Of a stretch of DNA of 7,838 nt, positions 7,075 through 7,838 are shown in pieces (position 1 is the first letter of the stretch; each line of letters opens with the position of its first letter). The translations under genes and the position numbers were made by a program. Location of the stretch: assembly GCA_003156795.1 (NCBI GenBank), contig PMHU01000082.1, positions 1,550 through 9,387 of the forward strand. Direction: 5' to 3'. The notes under the pieces were generated by a model that worked only from the letters and a program-made list of their open reading frames with translations, made no database searches and was not told the origin of the DNA. The stretch comes from Acidimicrobiaceae bacterium (GTDB lineage: Bacteria; Actinomycetota; Acidimicrobiia; Acidimicrobiales; Palsa-688).

Positions 7075-7664
7075 CAAACTCCGCGCGGGTTGCGCCAGGT
7101 CTTGGCCTTGCCCCTTACGGCGAGCAGGGCGAGGTAACGGTTGTACTCGGACAGATCATCGGTCGCCTCGTCTTCGGCCCCGAGGAGTCGCTCTTCGGGG
7201 TCAGGACCGTCTCGTCTGACTCGAGGGCTACCAGCGGCTCGGACGAGAGCAGCGCCCGCCGCAGTGCCATCGCCCGCCGGGTCACCCGCTCTCACGCCCA
7301 AGGCCTTGGCCGCCACTTCCGCCGCTCCGAGTACCCGTCCGTTGTCGAGGTGCTCGGACCCCACGGTGATGGCCAGCGCCGACCGTGGCAAGGTGCGGGC
7401 CACGACCTGCCTGCTGGCCTCCCTCATCCGGGCGTGGTGGGCTTTGCGTGCCACGATGTCCTCCGGCGTGTCGTGGAACATCTGCCACCAGCCGATCCCG
7501 GCCACTACCGCGAAGGCCGGCCACTCAACTGAGTACAGGTAGCTGAGAGTGTTGCCCTGCATGGCGCGGTTCACCTGCCACCACCCCGCGAAGAGGCAGC
7601 CGCTCGCGATCAGTAGGAAAGCGACGTGGAGCAGGAGCGACCTCGGCGTGACCCACTGGCGCAC
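7074..7664 (-). CDS. conserved-looking two-segment membrane protein, function unknown
   Basis: A 196-residue protein I cannot name. Residues 9-28 and 47-62 are hydrophobic and probably cross the membrane, with GWWQVNRAMQGNTLSYLYSVEWP between them. The style resembles small membrane proteins often found beside DUF3817 genes in actinobacteria, from memory and not from a search. Residues 65-95 are charged and probably helical (DIVARKAHHARMREASRQ), residues 125-160 are a Gly/Ala/Pro/Arg linker, and the end holds DDLSEYNRYLALLA (169-182), likely a short conserved helix. The GTG at 7664 is the best start because the protein then opens with a basic residue and a membrane segment, though only a weak GGGG precedes it. 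It starts 50 nt after rplA on the same strand and overlaps the DUF3817 gene, so it may be read from the rplA transcript. Confidence 0.72.
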   Translation of the reverse strand: MRQWVTPRSLLLHVAFLLIASGCLFAGWWQVNRAMQGNTLSYLYSVEWPAFAVVAGIGWWQMFHDTPEDIVARKAHHARMREASRQVVARTLPRSALAITVGSEHLDNGRVLGAAEVAAKALGVRAGDPAGDGTAAGAALVRAAGSPRVRRDGPDPEERLLGAEDEATDDLSEYNRYLALLAVRGKAKTWRNPRGV

Positions 7665-7714
7665 GCCCCGAATGCTAGGACGCCCCCACGTGCATAGACA
7701 GGCGGGGCCGTGGC

Positions 7715-7838
7715 TCAGCTGGCGGCAGCGAGATCCTCGTCGGTGACGCGCAGCGCGGTCGTGTCCACGTCGACGCCCGGGCCCATCGTGGAGCTGACCG
7801 TCACCGACCTGATGTAACGGCCTTTCGCCGCGGCGGGC
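7715..7838 (-). CDS. rplA: 50S ribosomal protein L1, C-terminal end (runs off right edge)
   Basis: Only the last 40 codons and the TGA (7717-7715) are in the window. They read PAAAKGRYIRSVTVSSTMGP and continue GVDVDTTALRVTDEDLAAAS. The AKGRY-(I/L)-(R/K)-x-VTVSSTMGPG block is the well-conserved end of L1, the stalk protein near the E site that also represses its own operon. The final 16 residues are an ordinary variable tail. In most bacteria rplJ follows directly; here three other genes come first. Confidence 0.95.
   Translation of the reverse strand, partial: PAAAKGRYIRSVTVSSTMGPGVDVDTTALRVTDEDLAAAS

Noticed and set aside
5310..7664. Insertion sequence or integrated element between rplA and rplJ
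   Set aside because: I found no transposase, integrase, terminal inverted repeats or target duplication; only the nuclease family suggests mobility.

Overview
The window is about 7.8 kb of high-GC DNA, almost fully coding. It covers part of the bacterial rplA-rplJ-rplL-rpoB cluster, read on the minus strand. The RpoB segment is actinobacterial in style, and a DUF222/HNH protein, a DUF3817 protein and a DivIVA-domain protein are all present. Together these point to an actinobacterium, perhaps a deep lineage such as Acidimicrobiia; that placement is inference from protein style, not from a search.

Right to left, in the direction of ribosomal transcription: the 3' end of rplA (L1); a short gap; a two-membrane-segment protein of unknown function whose stop overlaps the start of a DUF3817 membrane protein; a DUF222/HNH nuclease gene with its own upstream region carrying a perfect LexA-type SOS box; a structured leader; rplJ (L10), with an unusual repeat-built acidic tail; rplL (L7/L12); a strong hairpin; two plus-strand genes; and the first 586 codons of rpoB, which runs off the left edge.

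Two departures from the usual gene order stand out. Three genes, one with an SOS operator, lie between rplA and rplJ. A plus-strand pair (DivIVA-domain coiled-coil protein and a polytopic membrane protein, start and stop overlapping as GTGA) lies between rplL and rpoB, so rpoB cannot be read through from rplL and must use its own promoter. Two candidate promoters with 17-nt spacers are visible upstream of rpoB.

The best candidate for something worth following is the SOS-box-controlled HNH gene set directly upstream of the L10 leader with no clear terminator between them. The L10 tail repeats and the DivIVA-tail repeats are further accessory features. Apart from the cluster rearrangements, I see no wholly new system.
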